Source: Saururus chinensis (lineage: Eukaryota > Streptophyta > Magnoliopsida > Piperales > Saururaceae). From it: 64,000 bases of DNA. Location: positions 44,873,178 to 44,937,177 of the forward strand of contig CP141143.1 in the NCBI GenBank assembly GCA_035235625.1, written 5' to 3'. The notes under the pieces were generated by a model. That model made no database searches, was not told the origin of the DNA, and worked only from the letters and a program-made list of their open reading frames with translations. The translations under genes and the position numbers were made by a program. Shown here one piece after another: positions 25,431-35,216 of the stretch. Numbering within the stretch: position 1 is the first letter of the stretch; the number at the start of each line of letters is the position of its first letter.

Positions 25431-26230
25431 AAAGAATTATTTTTTGCAATTGGCCCTAGACAATTAGTTCAATCTCTCGACTTATGTTAGAGGAAGTTCA
25501 TGGTATAATTCCTACTTACAAATTAAACAATATGTATTATAAATATTAATTTTAATATATTAAAAAATAAAATTATATATTATTATTTAATATATAATAA
25601 AATAATAGTATTTAATGTGTAAAAAATAATGTTAGTATTAAATTATATTAACATAAATATGAAAAACATTACTAATACTGTAACATAAAGGCATGCGACT
25701 TATTTGCCCATTTGTAACCCGTGTTATTAATTGTCATCGATAGTGATTTGCTCATCTGACCTATGTGTTATAACACGTATGTAAAGAGTAGCTAGTTTTT
25801 TGCATTTGTGCCCAGACAATTGGCTTATTCTCTCTTCTCATGTTAGAAGATTATCATGTATGTTGTTCTACTTACAAATTAAGTAATATGAATTATGAAA
25901 TACTTAATTAATTAAATATATTATGTAATAAAATTATTATTTAATTTAATAATTTATGTATTAAAAATGACTAATATAAATTATAAAATAACTAATTTAA
26001 TATTTTATTTAATAAAATTATTAAATAATTATTTATTATATTATATAATAAATTTATTTAGTGTGTAAAAAATAACTATTTACTAGTACCATAAAATTAT
26101 ATCAATATAAATATCTTAAAAAACATTACTACTATGGTAACATGTAGTCTTTGCAACGTATCCATCTATTTACGACCATAGTGTTATTAATTTGTAAAGA
26201 TAGTGTTACTCCAAATCTTGTCCATCAACA
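25431..26230 (+). repeat. Diverged tandem duplication, ~365-430 bp units
   Basis: Unit 1 (about 25431-25795) and unit 2 (about 25796-26230) share an ordered series of words: TTTTTTGCA.TTG.CCC.AGACAATT, TATGTTAGA, CTACTTACAAATTAA, AAAAACATTACTA, then GTGTTATTAATT and ATAGTG near the end. They are clearly related but heavily diverged. No coding capacity; the bodies are very AT-rich. Confidence 0.7.
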
Positions 26231-27060
26231 ATCGATGTTGGTGAGAAAGTTGGGTCATTGAGCTCGGGTTGGGTTATCTGAAGCCTGAATATGTTTCCAT
26301 TTTAGAAATAATAACTTGTTAACCTGATCCATGCATACCTAAACATGACCCAATTCATATATTTAGAAAACTTAAAAAATATAAATAAATTTTTAAATAA
26401 TTATTTATTTTATCTTTAACTTCTAAAAATTTTGAGAGCTAGTAATTATAAAAATAAAAAATATATTATAAAAATTACAAATTTATATATAACTTTATTT
26501 GAGTACTCATACAAGTGACATTTTTACAAGATCGCATATAACTACAACAACCACAAACGAGACCAAACGACAACTTTTAATAGGTATCGAGTTACTTTTT
26601 GGCAAAACGAGACCCAACGAAATCTTCATTTTCTTGTATGAAGAAAATTTTAAATAATTATTTAGTTTTAATATTTATCTATTACCATGTAAAATTTATG
26701 AGAACTATCAAAATAAAAGTAAAATATAAAAAGTAGAATAGTTAATTAATTGATAAATATAAAATGTAAAAGGATGTTATGCATGCTTAATTAGTTGATT
26801 AGTGTCCTGTCGAATCCCTTAAAAGAAAGAACTTATTTAAAAAGTTAATCATTTAATATAAAATATGATGGCATTGTGTTATTTTAGAGCATTAATTCTC
26901 TTGTACCGTTAAATTATGACTTACCATAAAGCCTAGGCTCACACATGACTTTGGTGCGAGATGACCCTAGTCTCCCTTGTATTACGGTGAGCTCAACATC
27001 ATCGGCCATCAGATTATGATTAAAAGGAAAATTTTGATATGATGATGTATGGGCCCATGT
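26231..27060. other. AT-rich non-coding DNA
   Basis: No recognisable gene. It contains two nearby ACGAGACC(A/C)AACGA words (26565-26620) and A/T-rich low-complexity stretches. Probably part of the body of the CACTA-like element. Confidence 0.4.
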
Positions 27061-27325
27061 ACAATTGCTCATTCAAACTTTTCTTAGTAATTCCCAAATT
27101 AAATTGGCAATCCCTCCCGCTAAAAAACCAGCTCCTGCTAAAACACTAGCTCCTACGTTTCTCATCTCACCTCTTTATATACTGAAAAAAGATACGCTAT
27201 CTCGTGCAGCCAATGGTACACCGAACATGACTATGAATCGCGTAAAAGAAATATTTAACCCTAACCAGATTAGGAATCGCACGACGAAGAGAAACTGCAC
27301 TGTACCACATGACACTAATACTTAA
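27061..27325. other. Less AT-biased segment of unknown origin
   Basis: This 265-bp block stands out from its AT-rich surroundings by base composition and by being open on both strands. On the plus strand a frame of 86 codons is rich in Pro and Lys (AIPPAKKPAPAKTLAP). On the minus strand a short frame of about 30 codons (27161 down to about 27072) reads as a glycine-rich hydrophobic helix (ASVLAGAGFLAGGIANLIWE). I do not recognise either. It could be a fragment captured by the transposon or chance. Confidence 0.3.
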
Positions 27326-28080
27326 CTAATTAAATATATTACATAATTAAATTATTATTTATTTTGATAATTTATATAATAAAATTAAATAATATTAATT
27401 ATGAAATACATAATTTAATATACTATTTAATAAAAAATTAAATAAACAATACGAATTATGAAAAGCAACCAAGATGCATGCCAATTTATCTCTCTTCAGA
27501 GCTTTTCATCATCTCTCTCATCCATAATATGTTTCATCTAATTTTTTGTCGTCTCTTAGTTGATTTAACTCTTCCTCAATTTACCACATTTCGCATAGTT
27601 AATAATTTTTAAATCCTATATTGTCTCGTCCTTCTACATTAATTTAACTTAAATACGTAGTCGGGCCAGGTTAAGTTTCAAGATATCAAAACCTAATCTG
27701 TTAGAAGTTATAAATATATATTTTTTATATTTTTTTGTATTTCAGTAATAATTTGCAATATTATATTAAATGGTACAAAATATATTAAAAACTAAAATAT
27801 ATATTTTTCCCTAAATGGGCTAAATTGGGTTAGGATAGGAATTAAGCTATTTATATCATATTCAATCCGAGTTTTTATACTGCAAGATACTAGGGCTACA
27901 TCTCGGGTCGGGTTAGGTTAGCTTTTGTAAAACCCGACCTAAGATATGAACCGAGTCCGTTTGACCTAACCCAGCCTGAGATAAAAACCAAAACTCATGA
28001 ACCAACTTGACCCGAAATAAGGATAAAAAAACTTGAAAACTAAAATAAGTACCGACATTTTATTTTAAGTTGTTTGAGTC
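27326..28080. other. AT-rich non-coding DNA with GGGTT/AACCC words
   Basis: No gene seen. Between 27660 and 28030 there are several GGTTAGG, CGGGTCGGGTTAGG and AAAACCCGACCTAA words, including an inverted pair (27903-27918 against about 27930-27945). They are not plant telomere repeats (TTTAGGG). Confidence 0.4.
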
Positions 28081-28099
28081 GATTTTTTGGTTTTCACAT

Positions 28100-28700
28100 G
28101 TTGGACCTGAGCCAACTTGACCCAAGACAAGACCCGACCCCACCTGACTTGTGTCAAGATACTGCACGACCCCAACTTATGGCTTTTATTTTCATTCCAA
28201 CTTGTGCAAAATCCCATACGGCTTTTATTTTCACTCCAACTCCCGCCAAATCCGGACGAAATCTCCCGCAATGATACAACTGCCTCTCCAGCGCTAGATA
28301 CTTCGGCTCTCTTTCTATACCGGACTCTATCATCCCCGCCCGTAGTGCCCTAGCTCGGACGCTGGCAATCTCCCTTCATCGTCCGTCTCACAAATCACCA
28401 TCATTCTCCCTCCGTCATCCGTGTCCCAAATCGCAGTCAATCTCCCTCCATCTGTCCCCTATGAATCGGCGTCAATCTCCATAGCTCAACCAGTATCCTC
28501 CCAAATCTCCATCAATCTCCATATATCCATCGGCCACCTTCAAATCGCCGTTAATCTCCTTCTGTCAGCCACCTCTGTCCAACCCAATTGCTATCAAAGT
28601 TGGTCCTTTTGGCAAGTTTTTTCAAGGGCAGTCATCTTCCTTGAGGTATTTGTTATGGTTATCCAGTACTGTTTTCTCTAAGATTGTTTTATGTTTTTTT
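28100..28700 (+). other. C/T-rich stretch, possible 5' leader of a captured gene
   Basis: Pyrimidine-rich and less AT-biased than its neighbours, with a repeated TCAATCTCC word at 20-60-bp spacing (28430-28560). Such stretches are typical of plant 5' leaders. A possible splice donor (CTTGAG then GTATTT) lies at about 28645, upstream of the filament-like protein exon at 28903. Frames through it (28117-28353, 28421-28681) are low-complexity and match nothing I know. The link to the exon is inference. Confidence 0.35.
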
Positions 28701-28902
28701 TTCAACTCTTTCGGTTGTGAATATGGTGGTTCTTTATTGCTAAATCAATGTAGAAACAATGAAAAATGTCAGTATGTCTGTTGCTATTGGCATCTCATGA
28801 ACCATAATTGTTGTTAACCTCTTGAAAATCTTAGATTTACTAAGTTGCTTTAGTACTTCTTCCTTGTTTGCATTTGTCACAGCTTGATGCTTGTTTGGGC
28901 AG

Positions 28903-29080
28903 GATGATTCAAAAAAGGTGAAGTATGTTCAAATTATAGAGGTGTCATATATTCATCTCACTGAGTTGGAAGATCAAGTAAAGGCACTGACTGAAAAGCT
29001 ATCTGTTGTCCTTTCGGAGATTACCACTAAGGACAATCTGGTCAAATAGCATACCAAGGTTGTAGTAGAAGCTGTTTCAG
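28903..29080 (+). pseudogene. Captured exon of a filament-like plant protein (FPP) gene
   Basis: The 178-bp exon is bounded by a clear acceptor (TTGTTTGGGCAG before 28903) and donor (TTTCAG then GTAAAC at 29081). It translates in one frame as about 59 residues, including VKYVQIIEVSYIHLTELEDQ, VKALTEKLSVVLSEITTKD and VVVEAVS. This resembles the conserved N-terminal coiled-coil part of plant FPP proteins, whose general pattern is V(K)xLTEKLSxxxxEIxxKxxLVKQHxKVAEEAVSG. Those are long coiled-coil proteins that bind nuclear-envelope or microtubule-associated partners. Codon 49 is TAG (29047-29049) where the family has Gln, which fits C-to-T at CAG or CAA. No later FPP exon follows. It lies between CACTA-like subterminal repeats and a CACTA transposase on the same strand, so it is best read as a host exon captured by the transposon. 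Confidence 0.75.
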
Positions 29081-30380
29081 GTAAACTAGGCTTCAAACAA
29101 GCAACTATTTTTACTGTGGGTTGATTAATCTTTTTGAGAAGAGAGTGGTAGCTTCTTCAATTCTATGAAATTGCCCTTCAGTTTGTGGAATAATCAAGGA
29201 CACCTATGAACGGGATGGGATATATTAGGAAAGAGGTGGCACTAATCATGGCATATTTTTACTCATGTTAAAAATCTTAATACATGCTACTCAACTTTCT
29301 GTAAATTTGACACTGAAATTTGTATCTTTTCCAATAAAATCCACAGCAAAAATTGATTGCTTCATGTTTCAGTCTCTAATTGGATAAAATTATAAAAATA
29401 GTGTTACTCAAATATAAAGATAATTTTTACATGAACACAAAACGAGCAAAACTTTGTTTCTGAAGTAAAAAACAGAGCATTGCCTCTGTATATAATATTG
29501 CTATGCATCTTGTAAATGATCAACTTCAGTTGTTCTGTCTTTACATTTTATATACTAAATTCTTGATCAATTGTGAAGTTTACAGCTAAAACTAAATTAA
29601 GTGCATGTCATATTTGATTTATGTATGTTAATTATTATTAGGTCTTGAATCAACTTTTTTGATAGTTTACAGCTAAAACTGAATTCAAACATGCCTTGAG
29701 GAGAATATGATGAAAGTATGTGGTCTTGTTATCTAAATTCGGTATCTCAGTTCTTCTAACCCAGACTTGACTGATTAGTTTCTAAACCATGAACTTTAGT
29801 GTTGCATGATGTCTCCCCATTTTATCCTTTACACAGGTCAACCACATTCCAATGAAATCCCTATTGCCTAGGTTGAATTTATTGGCCCTAATTATGTTTG
29901 AATAGTTATTGTTTTCTAGTACTATAATGAATAAAACTTATGTTAGTTGTCTTTCCTCTCTATGCCTCATTTTGTGCAAGTTAGCAATTGCAAATCATTC
30001 CACTTTATTAATAAGCTTAAAAAAAGAAAACTTTCTGTCATTTATTTCTTTTTATATGTATGAAGGTACTTTACTAGATATAGCAGTGGATAAGGTACAT
30101 TTGGGTGGTCTAGATGAGCAGGAATGCTTCTTTGATACATCTACTATACATAGGGCAGAGGGCAAACATCCTAGGCAAAAGGAACATAGGTAATTTATTT
30201 TTCTATATCTATTTCTTGTATCTGAAACTCCTTTCACTATAATGTGGTTGTGATTCGCTAAAGTAAGATATGCAAGTAATTAGGCAAAGCTTCTAATTAT
30301 TTTGTGCATCATGAATGTGTCAATGTTTTTTGTATGTCATGAAAAATAGTTATGATTTAGTTGGCTAATTGTAGATTGCT
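29081..30380 (+). other. Intron-like and AT-rich DNA, one exon-like frame
   Basis: Mostly T-rich intron-like sequence. A frame ending at 30189 (LLDIAVDKVHLGGLDEQE within 30070-30190) stops just before a donor-like GTAATT at 30190. It is preceded by a T-rich stretch, so it may be another captured exon or a degenerate part of the CACTA element's second gene. I do not recognise its protein. Confidence 0.35.
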
Positions 30381-31677
30381 ATGGATAAAAATTAGATGCT
30401 TCTACGAAATAGGTATTCATCATCATACATTGAAGGAATTAAAAAGTTTATTGATATGGCAAGTCTACATATAGATAGCGCCAACAGATGTAGGTATCCA
30501 TGTCGAAAATGCGTTAATAGATACTATAAGCATATCAGCGAGGTTGAAGAACATTTGTTGGTCAATGGAATTGACATCTATTACACCCAGTGGGAGCGTC
30601 ATGGAGAACCTATGTCTTCAACGAAGGGTGGAGATGAAGGTTTTAGCAACATTATTAATGATAAACCTATTGATGGGATGCAAGAAATGTTACAAGACAT
30701 ATGGTCGCAACTGGTGTTGATGTCCATGCCCCAAATGTTGTCAAAAGGGAAAAATACTAACATTAGTGATTCGAATGAGCTAGAATGTGGTGATTAAGGC
30801 AAATTTGGTAGACTATTGAATGATGCAAAGGGTCCACTTTATTCAAGCTGTGAGAAAATCTCCAAGTTGAATTTTCTTCCTAAGTTGCTTCATATAAAAA
30901 CAATTAACGTTTGGAGTAACAAATCATTCAACATGAAGATTGAGTTGTTTAAAAATGCAATGCTGGATGGGAAGACTTTGCCGACCTCATAGTATGAAGC
31001 AAAGAAGTTAATGCGAGACTTAGGAATGGGATACATCTCAATCCATGCATGCATAAATGATTGTGTACTATTTTGGAAATAGAATGAAAAAAGCCAAGAG
31101 TGTCCCACATGTCACCAACTAAGATATAAAGAAAGGATAGGAAAATGTAAGAAAATTCCTCTTAAGGTACTTGGGTACTTTCCATTAAAACCTAGGTTGC
31201 AAAAACTAATTATGTCAAGAAGGACGGCTGTAGATATGAGATAACACAAACATAAGCGAGTTAGTGAAAAAGATGTATCTAGGCATCCAGTAAATTCTAA
31301 AGCTTGGTAGGAATTTGACAAGGAGCATGAGTGGTTTGCCTGTGATCCTCGCAATGCTAGACTTGGTCTCGCAACAGATGGCTTTAATCCCTTTGGTAAC
31401 ATGATGAATGCAAATAGCATGTGGCCTATAATGCTCATACCGTATAATTTTCCTCCTTGGAAATGCATGAAAGATCCATTCATTTTCATGTCATTGCTTA
31501 TTCCTCGGCCTAAAGCTCCAGGAAATGACATTGATGTATATTTGTGGCCACTCATAGACAAGTTAAAACAATTGTGGGAAACTGGGATTGAGACATATGA
31601 TTTTGTGGCAAATAAAAAATTCAAAATGCATGCAGCAGTGATGTGGACTATAAATGACTTCCCCGCTTGTGGAAACA
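30381..31677 (+). pseudogene. CACTA (En/Spm) transposase, N-terminal part, decayed
   Basis: One reading frame runs through the whole segment with no frameshift. It starts at ATG 30381 (MDKN, stop, MLLRNRYSSSYIEG). An N-terminal transposase-associated domain follows, with a CxxC pair (YPCRKCVNRYYKHISEVEEH) and GIDIYYTQWERHGEP. From about 30797 comes the start of the TNP2 transposase: LLNDAKGPLYSSCEK, WSNKSFNMKIELFKNAMLDG, MGYISIHACINDC, CPTCHQLRYKE, LATDGFNPFGNM, WPIMLIPYNFPPWKC and FKMHAAVMWTINDFPACGN. Stops fall where the family has a sense codon: codon 5, 30796, about 30991, 31080, 31242 and 31309; several are Trp or Gln sites. The enzyme would cut and rejoin CACTA ends. It breaks off at 31677 where an LTR is inserted and resumes at 35217. 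Frames on the opposite strand (31112-31678) are shadows. Confidence 0.9.
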
Positions 31678-32097
31678 TGTAAGGACTCTCATTTCTAAAC
31701 CGGTTGTCGTTTCATTTTAATTATCGGTTATTGCGTGGTTAACTCATTTCTTATTAATTCGGTGCTTTCAAAAATAAATAGTGTTTCTTATGGTTTTAAT
31801 CAAAATCAACTTTTCAATTATTGGTTTTAAGTGATTTTGAGTCAAATCTAAATTTTTGGGATTTTTCTGATTTTTCACTAATTTTCCGAAAATTAGGGTT
31901 TGGCGGGACCCCCTGTGGGCCCCACTATCGAAATTTGGGTTTTTGGACCAAACTAACCCAGACATCAACACAAGCCTTTACCAAAAATTTTCATAATGTT
32001 CCCAGGTTTAATTAGTGCTCAAATAGCTAAATTACCCATTTTTAGCCTATTTTTCTATTCATACCCCACTAATTACCTACACATACCCCAAACCCTA

Positions 32098-32107
32098 CTA
32101 TAAAAAG
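32098..32107 (+). promoter_or_regulatory. Predicted TATA box of the LTR
   Basis: CTATAAAAAG is followed by AATGACCTGAGCCATTTC. The equivalent CTATAAATAG precedes (G/C)AGCCATTTCC in the LTR copies at 48030 and 54171 (minus), which marks a shared core promoter. Confidence 0.65.
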
Positions 32108-32768
32108 AATGACCTGAGCCATTTCTATTTTGGGAATAGGCTAAGAAAGGGAGGTTAGGCCTAATTCCCCAATTAGGCCTGGATTAGAAGGAGTTTAAGG
32201 TAAGTCTCTTCTAATTAAGCCTTAAAACCTAGATTTTCTCTTAATCCTTTCTAGATCTATCACTTTCCCTTTGTTTTGATTCGTTTTTAAACATCAAAAC
32301 TACTTATTTGCATCTTTACTTCAAACCCTATATCTAAAAATCCAATTTTTATGTTCAACAAGCCCTAGATTTAAGTTTTTCATTAGGGTTTTCTATGTTA
32401 AATCGGTTTTAATGGAGTTTAATTTAAACTCTATGTCTTTGTAAGGTTTTTAAGAAGGGTGACCATCAAATCCAAGCCTAATCAAGGGATAAGGTAATGG
32501 ACTTTCGAAATTTCAGTCTTCCTATGGTAAAACTCTTGATTTTGTGGTTTATTTTGAGTGGATTTACTTGATTTAGTGCTTTAATGGCATGATTAGTATC
32601 TGGTAATCTTTAATCTCGATTTCATAGGGTTTTATCTTCTTATGATGTGGATTAGCTTTTTGAAAGTTATGGTGGAATTTTATTGGCATTTAGGTTGTTA
32701 GATGGAGATTTTAAGATTCATCAATGGAGTTTCGGTTTGAAAATTTGAAATGGGGAAGAAGGTTGATT

Positions 32769-32880
32769 CTGCCTTGTTGGCGTTCAAATGGCCCTCCTGG
32801 GCATTCGAACGGCAACACTGTCAGTTCGACAGATCTTCAATTTAGCCGATCGAACGGCCCTACTGGGCGTTAGAACGGCT
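32769..32880 (+). repeat. TTCGAACGG / CGATCGAACGG palindrome cluster
   Basis: Reads GGCGTTCAAATGGCCC, GGGCATTCGAACGGCAACAC, GCCGATCGAACGGCC and GGGCGTTAGAACGGCTACAC. Units are nested palindromes about 30 bp apart, diverged at single bases from the copies at 48710 and 53330. Confidence 0.75.
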
Positions 32881-34109
32881 ACACAGCAGATTTTGTATTA
32901 TTTGCATGATGTTTATTTTGGTGATTCTACTTTGATATATCATTTTCATATATATGTGGAGTGTTTTGAGATATAGTATGTTACTAGAAAGGTATACCAT
33001 TGAGGTTATGAAGTTGTGGTATATATGTAAAGTTATGTGGAATGACTTGTGTTTGGTAATATGATGTTGGAATTGCCATCTTGAAGTTATGAATGATTTA
33101 TTCTCCATGGTTACGTACATTCTCAGTAGAGCTACAACATACAAATGGATTGAAATGTCATGTTAGGATGTGATTAATGGATGTGTGAATGTTAGAGTAA
33201 TGTCTTGGCTCAAGTATGAAGGGAATGATCTTATATATTTAGCTTGTGGATAAGCTTTGACTTGAGATATGATTTTAATGATTCTTCTCCTATGATTTCC
33301 GCTGGAATTCATGATTATATGTTAACGCACATGTGTAATGTGATGGTGAGTAAATTACAAACATGTTGATATGCATTGAGTGAAGTGCTTCTACTAGGTA
33401 CACACACATGTGGGGTTTAAAGTTAATGATGAGCATTGATATTATGATGATGAAAGATGCATGAGGGGCTGATGAGAGCACTTATCATGAATTAAGATTC
33501 ATATATGCCTTGCCCACATATGTACCATGTTACATACATCATGAAAATGGATTTCCAATTTAGGCTTTATCGAGATTAATCGAATTTGATCGGTTGGATG
33601 CAATGTAGTGAAATTGCGTGCTGGATTAATCGGTCGTGGCTTAATTAAAACTTGATTGGTCTGAAATGACATGTATTGATTTGAGTTCCTTCGTGGAACA
33701 TATGCACTCCCCGGGTTGAGTCTAGTTAAGTGGAAGTATATGGGGGACGAGTTACGTACTTGTTTTGCGATTTGAGATTATTATTGTCTTCTGGACCCTA
33801 AAAATGCAGCATGGTATGCTTTGTGCACCAGCTACCATGTGTTCTTGGGTTTCCTACGTGGGAACTTGGGCTCTTCCCCATAGTAGGAGATATCCCAAAA
33901 TGAACACCCCTGCTCTAGGTCCTCTTCGTGAGAATGTGACATCCTTGGCCAAGATCGTCTGGGGTGAGCAACCTTTAGGGATTGACAACCCCCAACTTTT
34001 TAAATTCTTGTGTAGAATTTTGACCATGACACGCCTTCGTGGCCTTGTCTATGTTCCCATCTATGTGACACTAAATTGTGATTACTCCTTGATGGAGGCA
34101 TTATTTATA

Positions 34110-34565
34110 TAATGTGATGCATGGCTTCATATGTATGTTGGAGATACATCTAATGCAGGTTGATATGATGTAATGCATGATTTGATATATATGTTGGAGA
34201 TAGATCTCATGCAGGTTGATATGATGTGATGCATGATTTGATATATATGTTGGAGATACATCTCATGCAGGTTGATATGATGTGATTCATGATTTGGTAT
34301 GTATGTTGGAGATACATCTTATGCATGTTTATATGATGTTGAGGCATGATTTGATATGTATATTGGAGATACATCTAATGCAGGTTGATATGATGTTGAG
34401 GCATGATTTGGTATGTATGTTGGAGATATATCTCATGCATGTTTATATGATGTTGAGGCATGATTTGATATGTATGTTAGAAATACATCTCATGTAGGTT
34501 AATATGATGTTGAGGCATGATTTGATATGTATGTTAGATATACATCTAATGCAGGTTGATATGAT
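34110..34565 (+). repeat. 56-57-bp tandem repeat, about 8 units
   Basis: The word TTGGAGATACATCT and its variants recur at 34138, 34194, 34250, 34306 and 34363 and onward. The unit carries ATGATTTGATATGTATG and CATGCAGGTTGATATGATG. Fewer units are left in the related LTRs (50260-50320 and, on the minus strand, 52040-52140), so this array expanded in this copy. The 71-codon frame across it is only the repeat read in phase. Confidence 0.88.
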
Positions 34566-34721
34566 GTGAATGACACTATGTGGATTATACACTATGATGT
34601 AAGTTTAGGTGATGTGTATGTGTGATAAGGAAATGATACATCTTGTCAATCTTTTCTTTGATTAGTTATGTTGTTATGCCGTTGTGTTTCTGATAATGAT
34701 AGTATATTAGAAAACTATTAC

Positions 34722-34738
34722 TGAGTTTGTTAAACTCA
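34722..34738 (+). other. Stem-loop TGAGTTT-GTT-AAACTCA followed by CCCC
   Basis: A 7-bp perfect stem with a 3-base loop, directly followed by CCCCTCTTTATTGTG and then GGGCTGCGTGGCGTGACA. It lies about 480 bp from the LTR end, the same place as at 20923 and 51910. Confidence 0.65.
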
Positions 34739-35216
34739 CCCCTCTTTATTGTGTTTTGCTTTAGGGCTGCGTGGCGTGACACGTAAATGGACAGGATCTC
34801 CTCTTTGAGGAAAGGTCGGAGACAACGAGAGTGATCATAGATTCCTCTTATGTGACTTATTTTCCTGGTTTATGCTTTATGATTAGAACCTTTGTGTATG
34901 GTTCTCATTTTGAATTATGCTACTTTATACATTTGTGTTGTTTAAGACCTATTTTGGAGCCTATAGTGGGCTATGGTTTGACTAAGCATGTGGGTTTGAG
35001 ACTTTTGTTTATCTTGAGTTAATGTAACTCTCTTTCTTTTCTACTTATTTACTCTTGCTAAAAGTGGTGTGCATACTCCGTAATGTTGTTAGATCGCCCG
35101 TGAATAGGGCATAAGTCTTCCGCTAAACCGTATCTCAATTTCCCTTGTCGCCCCCGTGCGCTTGACCAACCCCTGGACCGGGTTCGGCTTGGGTCAGGCA
35201 GTGTCGGGGTGTAACA

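Larger units (their letters stand above)
31678..35216 (+). mobile_element. LTR-like insertion (3.5 kb) inside the CACTA transposase
   Basis: Starts TGTAAGGACTC and ends GTGTCGGGGTGTAACA, so it is a TG...CA unit. Flanks are AAACA (31673-31677) and AAACT (35217-35221), 4 of 5 identical; the interrupted transposase reads straight through if one copy is removed, which supports a 5-bp target duplication. It contains a TATA box, a palindrome cluster (32769-32880), a 56-57-bp tandem repeat (34110-34565) and a stem-loop (34722-34738). It is closely related to 47641-50514/54603-54846 and 51463-54602. No gag or pol lies inside, so it is probably a solo LTR. Open frames here (31821-32015, 33765-34112, 34282-34497, 34831-35022) are not conserved as proteins. 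Confidence 0.87.

Noticed and set aside
27660-28030. GGGTTAGG / AACCCGACC words as a telomere remnant
   Set aside because: No run of TTTAGGG or its complement; words are mixed and irregular.
31112-31678. 188-codon frame on the minus strand
   Set aside because: It is the exact antisense of the CACTA transposase core, which explains its openness; it matches nothing by itself.
34282-34497. 71-codon repetitive frame (MLEIHLMHVYMMLRHDLI type)
   Set aside because: A 57-bp tandem repeat read in phase gives a repeating peptide; there is no promoter, start context or conservation in related LTRs.
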